DNA of 49,504 nucleotides from Pseudomonadota bacterium. GTDB lineage: Bacteria > Pseudomonadota > Alphaproteobacteria > Rhizobiales > Beijerinckiaceae. This document shows, piece by piece, positions 12,760 to 20,238 of the stretch. The translations under genes were made by a program, and so were the position numbers. The notes beneath the pieces were generated by a model that did no database searches, was not told the origin of the DNA, and saw only the letters and a program-made list of their open reading frames with translations. Location: contig JAEXGT010000088.1 in the NCBI GenBank assembly GCA_023450615.1, positions 1 to 49,504 on the forward strand, in the 5' to 3' direction. Each line of letters begins with the position of its first letter. Position 1 is the stretch's first letter.

Positions 12760-13864
12760 CGAAATCGGCCTTGTTCTCGACCCTCGGATGGATGATCGCG
12801 GGACCTGTCCCTCGATAGAAGGGGCTCGCCAGATACTGGCCAAGCGCAAACCGCGCCACCACGCCGATGGCGGCCGCGAGCGGCACGGCGAGCAGCAGGC
12901 CCACGAAACCGAAGAGCGAGCCGAAGGCCACGAGCGCGAACATGAGCCAGACCGGATGAAGGCCCACGGATTCCCCCACCAGCTTGGGCGAGAGAATATT
13001 GCCCTCCACGAACTGGCCGAACACGAAAATGCCGAGCGTGGCCAGGATCATGGTCCAGTCGGGCCAGAACTGCACGATGGCGACGCCGATGGACAGGATC
13101 AGCCCGGTGAGCGAGCCCACATAGGGAATGAAGCTCAAGAGCCCTGCCGTCATGCCGATGAGAGCGCCGAAATTCAGGCCGATCATCGTAAGAGCCACCG
13201 CATAGAACGTGCCGAGGATGATGCAGACCAGGGCCTGCCCGCGCACGAAGCCCGCGATGGCCCGGTCGATGTCGCGGGCGATGAGGCGGATCGTATCCCG
13301 TTGATGGATGGGCATCCAGGAATCGACCGTCCTGACCATGCGGTCCCAGTCCACCAGCATGTAGAAGGCCACCACCGGCGTCACCACCAGCAGGGAGAAG
13401 ATGCTGATGAGCGCCTGTCCGCCGGACCAGAGCCCCTGGCTGAAGGTGGCGATCCACGCCATGCCCTGGCTGATCAAGTTGCCGACCGATGTCTGCATCT
13501 CCGGCAGGGCGCCGTTGGCGCCGAGCCGGTCCAGAAGCGGCCGGAGCTGCTCGTTCGCCAGTTCCTGAAGCCGCGCCACGTAGCTCGGCACGCGCTCGAC
13601 GAAAGCCCCGACCTGCTGGGCCGCGAAGGGCACCAGGATCATGAGCGTGATGATGAAGATGAGAACGAAGATCACCAGGATCAGCAGGCTGGCGCCGAGA
13701 CGCCCGATGCCGATCTTCTGCATCCGGTCGGCCAGGGGATCGAGGAGATAGGCGAGCGCGAAGCCCGCCACGAACGGCAGGAGGATGCCGCGAAAAACGA
13801 ACAGCAGGAGCCCTCCCGCAACCAGCGCGGCGATCCAGAACCCAATCTGCCGTTGGATCGTCAT
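12752..13864 (-). CDS. AI-2E family (PerM-like) membrane transporter
   Basis: A 370-residue inner-membrane protein of the AI-2E/PerM exporter family. The start MTIQRQIGFW at 13864 leads straight into the first membrane pair (residues about 8-40). Two more hydrophobic segments follow (LLILVIFVLIFIITLMILVP near residue 65). After a soluble, amphipathic middle region (about 90-150, VERVPSYVARLQELANEQL), a further cluster of hydrophobic segments runs from about 155 to 345, including FVEGNILSPKLVGESVGLHP, a family hallmark. The substrate is unknown; few members export AI-2. It lies between pgsA-like (26-bp gap) and hda (8-bp overlap), a recurrent order in Hyphomicrobiales. Confidence 0.9.
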   Translation of the reverse strand: MTIQRQIGFWIAALVAGGLLLFVFRGILLPFVAGFALAYLLDPLADRMQKIGIGRLGASLLILVIFVLIFIITLMILVPFAAQQVGAFVERVPSYVARLQELANEQLRPLLDRLGANGALPEMQTSVGNLISQGMAWIATFSQGLWSGGQALISIFSLLVVTPVVAFYMLVDWDRMVRTVDSWMPIHQRDTIRLIARDIDRAIAGFVRGQALVCIILGTFYAVALTMIGLNFGALIGMTAGLLSFIPYVGSLTGLILSIGVAIVQFWPDWTMILATLGIFVFGQFVEGNILSPKLVGESVGLHPVWLMFALVAFGSLFGFVGLLLAVPLAAAIGVVARFALGQYLASPFYRGTGPAIIHPRVENKADFDA

Positions 13865-13890
13865 CGGTACTCCATACTCTAGAACGCTTC

Positions 13891-14421
13891 TCAGGCCGCC
13901 ATGTGCCGCAGCCAGCCTCCGAGATAGGCACCTGCGGAAGCCACGGTCAAGGTGGCCACGGCCAGCATCGCCACATCCTCGAACCCTCCGAGCTCCGCCC
14001 CATAGGCATTGGCGGCCAGGGCGAAGGCCGCAAAGCCTATCTGAGCCGCCGTGTTCAGCTTGCTCACCAGGATCGGCCTGATCTCGACCGGGCGGCTCAT
14101 GACCCAGGACAGGATCACGGCGGCGACGATCATCGCATCCCGCGACACTACGATGATGGCCAGCCAACTCGGGATCGCCCCGACCACGGCAAGCGCCACA
14201 TAGATCGAGACCAGCAAAGCCTTGTCGGCGATGGGGTCGATATAGGCCCCGAACTCGCTTTTCATATTGAAATGCCGGGCGATGAACCCGTCGACCCCAT
14301 CCGAGATCCCGGCCGCCACAAAGAGAATAAAGGCCGCCGCCCATCGCTGCTGCATGATCATGACGATCACGATGGGGACCATGATGAGCCGGGCAATGGT
14401 GATCAGGTTAGGGATGGTCAT
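13891..14421 (-). CDS. CDP-alcohol phosphatidyltransferase (PgsA-like)
   Basis: A 176-residue inner-membrane enzyme that transfers a phosphatidyl group from CDP-diacylglycerol to an alcohol. The full family motif is present: Asp41, Asp44-Gly, Ala48-Arg49, Gly58, Asp62, Asp66 (SDGVDGFIARHF ... YIDPIADK). There are about five membrane segments. The start MTIPNLITIARL at 14421 matches PgsA proteins, which begin in the same way, so phosphatidylglycerophosphate synthase is the best guess. The acceptor alcohol cannot be proven, and a second pgsA elsewhere would weaken the call. It is the first gene of the operon running to ppx. Confidence 0.88.
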   Translation of the reverse strand: MTIPNLITIARLIMVPIVIVMIMQQRWAAAFILFVAAGISDGVDGFIARHFNMKSEFGAYIDPIADKALLVSIYVALAVVGAIPSWLAIIVVSRDAMIVAAVILSWVMSRPVEIRPILVSKLNTAAQIGFAAFALAANAYGAELGGFEDVAMLAVATLTVASAGAYLGGWLRHMAA

Positions 14422-14762
14422 GGGCCGATCATGCCGGGATGGGGCCTGGGCTGCAATATGGGCAGGAAGCGAGCGGGAGACTTGTGACTGAAACGGCCAA
14501 GCTATCCAAGTGAGAATCAGGAGTTTTGCCAGAGAGGCGGCTCGATCGTTCGGAATCCTGAGCCGCTCCGCCGATGCGGCCTGATCGCAAGCCGGGAAAG
14601 CGTTTCCAGACTTCATGTCGCACACAGCTTAATTCAACGCACCAGCTCGGTGGCATAGGGCATTGATAATTCAGGCTTTTAGATACGTGTTTCACTTAAC
14701 CGGACAACCACCACGCCTCGCGGGCAAGGTCCTGAAAATACACGATTTCCTGCCCTTCATGG

Positions 14763-14809
14763 AATAACATTAGCAGAATTCTTGACAGGCCCTTAGCCAT
14801 GAGCATGAT
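14763..14809 (+). promoter_or_regulatory. Predicted promoter of the first sulfatase-like gene
   Basis: TTGACA at 14782-14787, 16 bases, then CATGAT at 14804-14809. AATAACATT at 14763-14771 lies a fixed distance upstream. The same arrangement occurs before the paralogue (16857-16903). Confidence 0.5.
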
Positions 14810-14838
14810 GCCGCAAATTTTACCATAAGGCGCTTGGA

Positions 14839-16392
14839 ATGCAGAAAGAGAACAGCCGGCCCCAGAGCATGAACGAGGCCTTTGTCGCATTCGTTCTGTT
14901 GGCCTCCCTTTCTTATTTCTGGCTTTTCAACGCCCTTATCGGCACCCTGGGGGACGTCGCGAAGTCGGACATTTACTTCGCGACCGCCCTGACGACGATT
15001 GTCCTGATCTTTCAGGCGGGTCTTCTTTTTCTGGCCAAGCCCGCGGTTCGCGTGGTCCTGCCGGTCCTCGGCCTGGTCAACACATATCTTCTCTACATGA
15101 TCTTCAGCTCGGATATCGGGCTTATGCGCCTGAGATATCAGGCAGGCATCTGCGTTGCCATTGCGGTTCTGTATTGGGTCGTGCTCGATATCGTGCTGCG
15201 CGCAGGCCGCTTGCAGCGCTGGATCCTGGTTGGCGCGCCTGTTGCGGTTGCCCTGTTCGTCGGATTATCCACTTGGTCGGCTTTTACGAAGGACAGCGTG
15301 CCGAACAGCGCCGCGCCGGACAACATCAGGACGGTCGAATTCAAGTCCAAGCCCAATATCTACTTCCTGTCTTTCGACGCGATGATTCCGGAGAGCCTGG
15401 CTCGTAAGATCCTGAACGTCGCCCCACCGCCCTATGTGGACGTCCTGAAGAAGCACGGAGCCCACTTCATACCGAATATGTTTTCGGACTTCGTGCCGAC
15501 GAAGTTTGCGCTCTCCAGCGTTCTGGCGCTTGACCCGATCAAGCACCGCGAGACGATCCCGCGCGGCGGAACGGGCTATTTCGACAGCATCGTGCTGGGC
15601 AAAAGGCCCAATGCACTCTCACACATTCTTACGGCGAACGGCTACACGAACCACTTCACGTTCAGCACCGGATATTTCGGTCCCGCGAAGGGGCCGTACC
15701 TCAAGAACTACCATGTCTACAGCCCCTACTCGGCCTGCACTTTGCTGAGTGGGCACGCGAAGACCTATGGCTTCTTCGGCTATTGCCCGCTCATCACCTC
15801 CAACTTCATCAAACCGTACATCAATTTAGGCGGCAGCAAGCAGGGGGGACACGATAGAGAGGGCTTTATCGACTATGCCCAGGGACTGATCCAGTCGATC
15901 GCGCGGAATAAGAATTCAGGGCCGCATTTCTACATGCAGCACGTGCTCTATCCCGCTCATGCTTCCAACCACTTCGCGGGAACGGCCCAAGAACTGGACG
16001 CCTACAGAGGGTCTTTCCAGCGCCGCTCCGGAATCGCTGCTGAAGTCATGGACAGAATGCTGACCGAGATCCGGACATCCGATCCGACGGCGATCATTTT
16101 CCTCTACGGCGACCACGGAACATTGACGTCTCGCCCTGTGAAGTTCGCGCAGAACAAGAAGTTCTTCGTGCAGGACCGCCACGGCATCCTGGGAGCTCTT
16201 ATCAACGCAGAGAGCTGCGAGCCGTACCTTACGCCCCCGGAAGGAGAACACTTCCAGACGACGGCGCGCGTGGTGACAGGCTTGGTCCAATGTCTCGCCG
16301 GTGGGGAAAGCCCCTTCATCAAAAATGTCGATTTCAGTGTGCTGCACCAGATCGACCCTAACGAGAAATACGAGGATTACATTTATGAATAA
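14839..16392 (+). CDS. Membrane-anchored sulfatase-like (alkaline phosphatase superfamily) hydrolase, copy 1
   Basis: A 517-residue protein with about five N-terminal membrane segments (about 14-32, 44-66, 70-90, 102-120, 128-146). An extracytoplasmic catalytic domain follows from about 172. This LtaS/EptA-like layout suggests transfer or hydrolysis of phosphate- or sulfate-linked groups on envelope glycans or lipids. Likely metal ligands are Asp180 (FLSFDAM), Asp425-His426 (LYGDHGT) and His368/His374 (MQHVLYPAH). Thr221 in VPTKFALSS is the candidate nucleophile; there is no formylglycine Cys motif. Met11 (14869) is an alternative start. It overlaps the 71-residue gene by ATGAATAA. Over half of its residues match copy 2 by eye. 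The substrate is unknown. Confidence 0.85.
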   Translation: MQKENSRPQSMNEAFVAFVLLASLSYFWLFNALIGTLGDVAKSDIYFATALTTIVLIFQAGLLFLAKPAVRVVLPVLGLVNTYLLYMIFSSDIGLMRLRYQAGICVAIAVLYWVVLDIVLRAGRLQRWILVGAPVAVALFVGLSTWSAFTKDSVPNSAAPDNIRTVEFKSKPNIYFLSFDAMIPESLARKILNVAPPPYVDVLKKHGAHFIPNMFSDFVPTKFALSSVLALDPIKHRETIPRGGTGYFDSIVLGKRPNALSHILTANGYTNHFTFSTGYFGPAKGPYLKNYHVYSPYSACTLLSGHAKTYGFFGYCPLITSNFIKPYINLGGSKQGGHDREGFIDYAQGLIQSIARNKNSGPHFYMQHVLYPAHASNHFAGTAQELDAYRGSFQRRSGIAAEVMDRMLTEIRTSDPTAIIFLYGDHGTLTSRPVKFAQNKKFFVQDRHGILGALINAESCEPYLTPPEGEHFQTTARVVTGLVQCLAGGESPFIKNVDFSVLHQIDPNEKYEDYIYE

Positions 16393-16600
16393 GCCCCATC
16401 ACCAGATAGCCGCTCTGGCCGGCATCTTCCTGATCTCCCAGGCGCAGACGGCGCAGGCTTATGTCGATCCCGGCTCGGCCAGCATCATCGTCACCGCGAT
16501 CCTGGGGGCCTTCGCGGCGGTCGGCTATACGGCCCGCATGTACATGGCCAAGGTCAAGGGCTTCTTCAAGAAAGACAAGAATGTCGGCGACATTCGGTGA
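16385..16600 (+). CDS. 71-residue small membrane/secreted protein, copy 1
   Basis: Starts at the ATG within ATGAATAA, overlapping the end of the hydrolase gene by 8 bp; this gives 71 residues, the same as copy 2. A signal-peptide-like segment (about 8-25, ending AQTAQA before YVDPGS) is followed by a hydrophobic segment (about 31-47, ASIIVTAILGAFAAVGY) and a basic tail (KVKGFFKKDK). A mature bitopic or peripheral membrane peptide is likely. The YVDPGS-type motif after the cleavage site resembles small proteins found beside sulfatase-like genes elsewhere, from memory and not searched. The function is unknown; coupling suggests it works with the hydrolase. Confidence 0.85.
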   Translation: MNKPHHQIAALAGIFLISQAQTAQAYVDPGSASIIVTAILGAFAAVGYTARMYMAKVKGFFKKDKNVGDIR

Positions 16601-16927
16601 AGACGCCGCGCTCCGCGACCGATTCTATGGCATGCGGAGCGTCACCTCGCGGCAGTCTTCAGACTGCTCCTTCAACGAAATGATGAGATCGCCTGAGTCA
16701 GGCGGGCGCTAAGACGCATCAAGAACTCCGGCCCGCGGCTGCGGCACCATAAGGCGCTGAGAAGGAACCCTTTTTTACCTTGTCCGCGCCTAGCCGGCAA
16801 AGCACAAGCCGATGACGGCAAAGCCTTGAAGACACTCGGTTCTCCACGGCTCACGCAATAACATTGGCCTTTTTCTTGACACTTCAAATGCCATCAGCAA
16901 GATGCGCGCCAATTTGGGGGCCACCGT
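16601..16927 (+). other. Intergenic region between the two modules
   Basis: This 327-bp stretch has no credible gene. The first bases (GTGAAGACGCCGCGCTCC, overlapping the stop of the 71-residue gene) loosely resemble the start of the methyltransferase gene at 18650 and may be its remnant. From 16817 on, the sequence is similar to the leader of copy 1 (from 14723), including the duplicated promoter. Confidence 0.5.
16857..16903 (+). promoter_or_regulatory. Predicted promoter of the second sulfatase-like gene
   Basis: AATAACATT at 16857-16865, TTGACA at 16876-16881, 16 bases, then CAAGAT at 16898-16903. Spacing is identical to that at 14763-14809, which supports both predictions. Confidence 0.5.
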
Positions 16928-18445
16928 ATGTTCAAGCGAATGCTTAGAAATCAAGCTATGAAACACAGCTTGATCTCACCCATCCTGCTTGCGTCGATTT
17001 CATATTTTTGGCTGTTCAACACCATCCTGAACACTTGGGATGAGATGTCGCCCTCCGATATTTCTCTCGTCCTCGGCCTGACGACCGTCGTGCTTGCCGC
17101 TCAGGCGGTGCTTCTCATCTTCGCCAAGGGCGTTGCCCGGATACTCTTTCCAGCTTTTGCCCTGGCCAACACCTATTTTCTATATATCGTCCTCAGTGAA
17201 GATATCGTGACGATGAACGTATGGGTGCAGGTGGGCATCTGCGCCGCGATCATGGCCCTTTACTGGGTCATCCTCGATATCGTCCTTCGCGCCGGTCCCA
17301 TGAGGTCTAGGCTGGTTCTCGGCGCCCCTGTCCTGGTAATCGTATTCGTCGGCGCCTCGTTCCTGTTCTTGCTCACCGGCAAGGAAGGGGGAGAGGCTGA
17401 GGCTGCGACGCCGGCGAATATCAAAACCGTCGAGTTCAAGAGCAAGCCCAATATCTATTTCCTGTCATTCGACGCGATGATTCCGGAGAGCTTGTCCGGC
17501 AAGCTCCTCGACGTCCCTACCCCGCCTTACATCGACGTTTTGAGAAAGCATAATGCGCGTCTCATAAAGAATAACTTCGCAGACGCCCTTCCGACCAAGG
17601 TTTCCCTCGCGAATATCTTGAACATGGGCCCTGCGGTTCTTGTCGAGGCAGAGGCCATCAAGGTCGTAAACGGCTCGGTTCCAAGCCCGCTTCGGCATAT
17701 TCTTACAGCCAATGGCTATACGACTCATTTTACGTTCGAGAGCGGGTTCTTCGGGCCGTCCAAGGGAAAGTACCTGAACAGGTATAATGTCCATGAGCCT
17801 TATTCGGCCTGTCGCTACCTCACGGGGGATGCCCGCCGCTTTGGCTTCTACGGCTATTGCCCGCTCAGAGACGTCGCTGGCCTAAACCCGACGGGCGACA
17901 ATCCCCGGAGCCCCGCCTTTCTCGATTACACCTATGGCCTGATCGGGCGCATCGCGAAGGACAAGAATTCCGGCCCGCATTTCTACATGCAGCACATTCT
18001 TTATCCGAGCCACACGATGCGTTCGTTCGTTGCGGGGGCTCCGCGGCATCAGAAGGCCTACAAGAGCTATTTCGAGGAACGCTCGACAATCGCAGCCGAA
18101 GCGATGGACAGGATGCTCAGCGAGATCCGCGCATCCGATCCAACCGCGATCATCTTCCTCTACGGCGACCACGGCACAATCGTATCGCGGAGCAAGAAGT
18201 TCGCAGAGGACAAGGCGTTCTTTGTTCAGGATCGCCACGGCACGCTGGGCGCCCTCATCAATGCTGAGACCTGCACGCCGTATCTGACTCCGCCGAACGG
18301 CGAGCGCTTCCAAACCAACGCCAAAATCGTCGCAGGCCTCGTCCAGTGCCTGGCGGGCGGCGAAAGCCCATTCATCAATCAAGTCGACTTCGGCGCCATA
18401 CGCCAAATCCCGAACGAGAGGTTTGAGGACTATGTCTATGAATAA
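16928..18445 (+). CDS. Membrane-anchored sulfatase-like hydrolase, copy 2
   Basis: A 505-residue paralogue of the gene at 14839 with the same plan: five membrane segments, then a catalytic domain from about 174. Equivalent residues are Asp182 (FLSFDAM), Thr223 (LPTKVSLAN, candidate nucleophile), His356/His362 (MQHILYPSH) and Asp414-His415 (LYGDHGT). The two copies diverge most in the periplasmic linker before the catalytic domain (residues about 150-165 here) and in the segment after the nucleophile, which may alter substrate choice. A GGGGG stretch seven bases before the ATG can serve as ribosome site; Met11 (16958) is an alternative. The end overlaps the next gene by ATGAATAA, exactly as in copy 1. 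Confidence 0.85.
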   Translation: MFKRMLRNQAMKHSLISPILLASISYFWLFNTILNTWDEMSPSDISLVLGLTTVVLAAQAVLLIFAKGVARILFPAFALANTYFLYIVLSEDIVTMNVWVQVGICAAIMALYWVILDIVLRAGPMRSRLVLGAPVLVIVFVGASFLFLLTGKEGGEAEAATPANIKTVEFKSKPNIYFLSFDAMIPESLSGKLLDVPTPPYIDVLRKHNARLIKNNFADALPTKVSLANILNMGPAVLVEAEAIKVVNGSVPSPLRHILTANGYTTHFTFESGFFGPSKGKYLNRYNVHEPYSACRYLTGDARRFGFYGYCPLRDVAGLNPTGDNPRSPAFLDYTYGLIGRIAKDKNSGPHFYMQHILYPSHTMRSFVAGAPRHQKAYKSYFEERSTIAAEAMDRMLSEIRASDPTAIIFLYGDHGTIVSRSKKFAEDKAFFVQDRHGTLGALINAETCTPYLTPPNGERFQTNAKIVAGLVQCLAGGESPFINQVDFGAIRQIPNERFEDYVYE

Positions 18446-18653
18446 AACGCAACGCCATATGGCCATTCTGGCCGGCATCTTCCTGATCTCTCAGGCGCAG
18501 ACGGCGCAGGCTTATGTCGATCCCGGCTCGGCCAGCATCATCGTCACCGCCATCCTGGGGGCCTTCGCGGCGGTCGGCTATACGGCCCGCATGTACATGG
18601 CTAAGGTCAAGGGCTTCTTCAAGAAAGACAAGAAGGCCGGTGACACTCAATGA
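18438..18653 (+). CDS. 71-residue small membrane/secreted protein, copy 2
   Basis: A second copy of the gene at 16385. The start at 18438 is set by the shared ATGAATAA overlap; an in-frame ATG two codons earlier (18432) is less likely. Over 167 aligned bases (18468-18634 against 16415-16581) only three differ, all synonymous, far closer than the flanking hydrolase genes. The proteins differ only near their ends (NKTQRHMAI against NKPHHQIAA, and KKAGDTQ against KNVGDIR). It ends in ATGA shared with the methyltransferase start, so hydrolase, small protein and methyltransferase are translationally chained. Confidence 0.87.
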   Translation: MNKTQRHMAILAGIFLISQAQTAQAYVDPGSASIIVTAILGAFAAVGYTARMYMAKVKGFFKKDKKAGDTQ

Positions 18654-20062
18654 AGCACGTTGCGCTCCCGATCAACGGATCGTTCCGCGATCCCGCCAAC
18701 CGCGTTTACGAGCATGAAGGGCGCATCCTTCGCGGCGTAACGAGCGCTGCGCTCGAGAACTTCAAGGCACTCGAACAATCGAGCTTCTTCAAGGATTACG
18801 TGGCGCGCGGTCTCATCGTCAGGACCACTCTGGCGGACTTAGGCGACGAAGCGGCAAAGGGCATTCTCGCCCAGGGCTGGGCGGGCGTTCTCGCGCATGA
18901 GCGCGTGCCCCTGATCTCCTATCCCTACGAGTGGACCTTCTCCATGCTGAAGGATGCTGCCCTGCTGCAGCTCGACCTTCTGGAGAGCGGCCTCAAGGAA
19001 GGCTGGACGATCAAGGATTCGACTCCGTTCAACATCCAGTTCGTCGGCGCGAAGCCGGTCTTCATCGACATCCCGTCCTTCGAGCCCCGCGAGCAGGGCG
19101 AGCATTGGGCCGCCTATCGGCAGTTCTGCATGCTCTTCCTCTACCCGCTGATGCTCAAGGCCCATCTCGGCCTCGACTTCCAGCCCGTCCTGCGCTCGAA
19201 CCTCGACGGCATCTCCCCCGGCGAGGCCGCGCGCTACTTCAAGGGCCTGAAGCGGTTCAAGAAGGGCGTGACCAGCCACATCTCCATTCCGGCCATGATC
19301 GAGGGCCGCGTCGAGAACAGCGAGAAGGACCGCGCTCCCGCCAAGAAGCGCGACAGCCTCAAGCAGTCCGACGCCATGGTGCTGGGCCTCGTGCAGAGCA
19401 TGAAAAGGCTCGTGCAGTCCCTGGAATCGCCCATCCGCCATACGGAATGGTCGGAATACGCCAACACCCATTCCTATGAGCAGCAGGCCTTCGAGGCGAA
19501 GCTCGCCTTCGTCCGCAATGCCGCGAAGACCGGACATTGGGGCGTTGCCTGGGACATCGGCGGCAATACCGGCACCTTCTCGAAGATCTGCGCGGAATAT
19601 TCCGACCGGGTGATCACCGTCGACGGCGACCACGACGCGGTGGAGAAGCTCTATCTCTCCGAGAAGGGCAATGATGCCGGCAAGATCCTGCCGCTCTACA
19701 TGAACCTTGCCAACCCCTCCCCCAACCAGGGATGGGCCGGCACGGAGCGCCTCGGCTTTACCGACCGCAACAGCCCCGATTTCGTGGTCTGCCTCGCGCT
19801 GATCCACCACATCAGCCTCTCGGCCAATGTGCCGATCCCGCTCTTCCTGGAATGGCTGCGCTCGCTGAACGCCAAGCTCGTGATCGAGTTCGTCGACCGG
19901 CCGGACGAGATGGTGCAGAAGCTGCTCCTGAACAAGAAAGAGAAATATCCTGACTACAACAAGGATGTTTTCGAGCGGGAGCTGAATGCCCGGTTCAAGA
20001 TCCTCGACAGTCAGGACCTGAAGGGCGGGCATCGCAAGATCTACTTCTGCGAGCCCAAATAA
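18650..20062 (+). CDS. Class I SAM-dependent methyltransferase with a kinase-like N-terminal domain
   Basis: A 470-residue cytoplasmic protein. The C-terminal half is a Rossmann methyltransferase: motif I WDIGGNTGTFS (about 301-311), acidic strand-2 end VITVDGDHD (Asp325), and a motif IV-like region FVVCLALIHHISL. The N-terminal half (about 85-150) has YPYEWTFSMLKDAAL and then KDSTPFNIQFVG..PVFID. Asp123, Asn128 and Asp140 have the spacing of the catalytic and metal residues of aminoglycoside-phosphotransferase-like kinases. I infer a kinase-fold domain, active or not; the substrate is unknown. The ATG overlaps the stop of the 71-residue gene (ATGA), and a strong terminator follows. Confidence 0.8.
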   Translation: MKHVALPINGSFRDPANRVYEHEGRILRGVTSAALENFKALEQSSFFKDYVARGLIVRTTLADLGDEAAKGILAQGWAGVLAHERVPLISYPYEWTFSMLKDAALLQLDLLESGLKEGWTIKDSTPFNIQFVGAKPVFIDIPSFEPREQGEHWAAYRQFCMLFLYPLMLKAHLGLDFQPVLRSNLDGISPGEAARYFKGLKRFKKGVTSHISIPAMIEGRVENSEKDRAPAKKRDSLKQSDAMVLGLVQSMKRLVQSLESPIRHTEWSEYANTHSYEQQAFEAKLAFVRNAAKTGHWGVAWDIGGNTGTFSKICAEYSDRVITVDGDHDAVEKLYLSEKGNDAGKILPLYMNLANPSPNQGWAGTERLGFTDRNSPDFVVCLALIHHISLSANVPIPLFLEWLRSLNAKLVIEFVDRPDEMVQKLLLNKKEKYPDYNKDVFERELNARFKILDSQDLKGGHRKIYFCEPK

Positions 20063-20081
20063 GCCTTGGAAGCGCGACATG

Positions 20082-20115
20082 CAGGAGCCGGAACTCACCG
20101 GCTCCTGTTTCTTTT
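20082..20115 (+). terminator. Rho-independent terminator after the methyltransferase
   Basis: A perfect 10-bp stem CAGGAGCCGG / CCGGCTCCTG with an AACTCA loop is followed by TTTCTTTT. It ends the accessory operon. Confidence 0.9.
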
Positions 20116-20238
20116 CGGGCGAGCGATGAGGACGGCGGACAAAGCCTTCCCTCAAGGGCGCCTTTCTCCCTTGCTCCAGGAGTTCTCTCGTCTTACGGCC
20201 AGAACCAACGGGGCGGCGGCTCCAATCCCAGGTTCGGA

